NCBI GenBank assembly: GCA_016709315.1
Contig: JADJMZ010000003.1
Location: 682,001 to 746,000, forward strand
DNA: 64,000 bases
Reading direction: 5' to 3'
Source of the DNA: Ignavibacteria bacterium
Lineage (GTDB): Bacteria > Bacteroidota > Ignavibacteria > Tepidaquicellales > Tepidaquicellaceae
Each line of letters opens with the position of its first letter. Positions within the stretch are counted from its first letter, which is position 1. A program made the position numbers and the translations under genes. Below the pieces are notes generated by a model, which saw only the letters and a list, made by a program, of their open reading frames with translations, was not told where the DNA came from and ran no database searches. This document shows, piece after piece, positions 63,500-64,000 of the stretch.

Positions 63500-64000
63500 A
63501 TGTTAAATACTTCCGTTATTTCTGTTTTTAAAACTTTCAGCAGGGATGAAATAAAAAGATTTGAAGAATTTCTGCTTTCCCCTTATTACAATAAAAAATC
63601 CGTTCTTGTAAATCTTTTTAAAATTATTAAAAAACATGAACCTGAATATAATTCTTCTTTGCTGGAAAGAAAAAAGATCTGGAATAAGCTATACAGAGAT
63701 AAGGATTTTAACTACGGTGTAATGAAGAATCTTATCTATGACCTTGGAAAAGCTGCTGATAAATTTATTGAGCTGCAGAATTATGAAAGCAATGAAAAGT
63801 TAAGCGGACTCATTTTGATGCAGGAACAAATGGAAAGAAATCTGAACACTGCATTTGAAAAATCATTTAAAGCATATAATAGTCAGTTGTCTGAAATGAA
63901 ACAGGACAATGAATATTTTTATTATCAATACAGAATCCTGAAAATGGAAAGAGAATTCACTTCCCATCTTGATAATGCCAAAGCGGAAAAACGTATTGAT
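63500..64000 (+). CDS. paralogous cytosolic family protein of unknown function, copy 8 (3' end outside window)
   Basis: The first 167 codons are visible and the frame is open at the window end. Motifs: VISVFKTFSRDEIKRFEEFL and LLSPYYNKKS, IWNKLYRDKDFNYG, VMKNLIYDLGKAADKFIELQ, NYES. These match copies 1, 2, 5 and 6 at the same distances from the start, so the ATG at 63500 is well supported. There is no signal peptide. Head-to-head with the dockerin gene at 61065-63212 across 287 bases that contain that gene's promoter and leader. Function unknown, as for the other copies. Confidence 0.88.
   Translation, partial: MLNTSVISVFKTFSRDEIKRFEEFLLSPYYNKKSVLVNLFKIIKKHEPEYNSSLLERKKIWNKLYRDKDFNYGVMKNLIYDLGKAADKFIELQNYESNEKLSGLILMQEQMERNLNTAFEKSFKAYNSQLSEMKQDNEYFYYQYRILKMEREFTSHLDNAKAEKRID

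Overview
This is an AT-rich window from a member of the Bacteroidota/Chlorobi superphylum, most likely the Ignavibacteria. Four observations support this. Three exported proteins end in a type IX secretion (T9SS) type A sorting domain with the YPNPFNP signature. Upstream regions repeatedly match the Bacteroidota sigma-A promoter (TTTG, about 20 nt, TAnnTTTG). Most start codons lack a Shine-Dalgarno sequence. Many genes encode large, repeat-built exported proteins. The assignment is an inference; no rRNA or housekeeping marker is present.

The region is almost entirely accessory and is dominated by two gene classes. The first is exported proteins: signal peptide, then beta-propeller (SBBP, Asp-box/BNR, Ycf48-like, FG-GAP), jelly-roll, CBM96/DNRLRE-like, parallel beta-helix or M23 peptidase modules. 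Fourteen of them end in the same C-terminal module of about 170 residues: a beta-rich domain (hallmarks VYLRNS..SPY and KHRNSIETWS) followed by a duplicated dockerin-type F-hand, terminating exactly in a hydrophobic stretch plus Pro. Three others end in the T9SS type A domain instead, and no protein carries both. The second class is a paralogous family of about 480-500 residue, apparently cytosolic, helical proteins of unknown function (N-terminal hallmarks SPYFNK and NYGxMKNLI). There are eight copies: six intact or cut only by the window edge, one frameshifted, one eroded to 38 codons.

The most striking feature is that all eight family copies are transcribed head-to-head with an exported-protein gene, or in one case with an orphan leader. 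Five places also carry a predicted three-way-junction RNA just upstream of the exported gene (one of these is duplicated), with compensating changes in the P1 and P2 helices and a near-invariant GGCAT..CCGGTATGCC hairpin. This family gene / promoter / leader / surface protein module is the best candidate here for an undescribed system.

Layout: 0-9.9 kb, T9SS and dockerin propellers with two family genes and a small stand-alone sorting-domain-like protein. 10-24 kb, one unknown small protein, a run of seven dockerin-module proteins, heptanucleotide repeat arrays, duplicated leaders and a family pseudogene. 24.4-25.6 kb, a TPR protein and the remnant of a restriction-modification gene. 25.7-33.7 kb, a sortilin-like propeller, a lipoprotein, a PQQ/FG-GAP T9SS protein and a further dockerin protein. 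33.7-45 kb, three family genes with two dockerin proteins and an orphan leader. 45-49 kb, a frameshifted M23-dockerin protein head-to-head with a frameshifted family gene, then a Crp/Fnr regulator. 49.8-61 kb, a perfect CRP-type operator followed by a giant parallel-beta-helix protein (about 3,600 residues when two indels are ignored). 61-64 kb, another dockerin propeller head-to-head with a family gene cut by the window end.

Intergenic DNA is rich in seven-base tandem repeats (ATTCGTA, GATTTTN, AATGTTA, GACGTGA types), GC-rich palindromes that look like small mobile repeats, and hairpin terminators. No tRNA, rRNA, CRISPR array, intact insertion sequence, T9SS machinery or cohesin gene was recognised.
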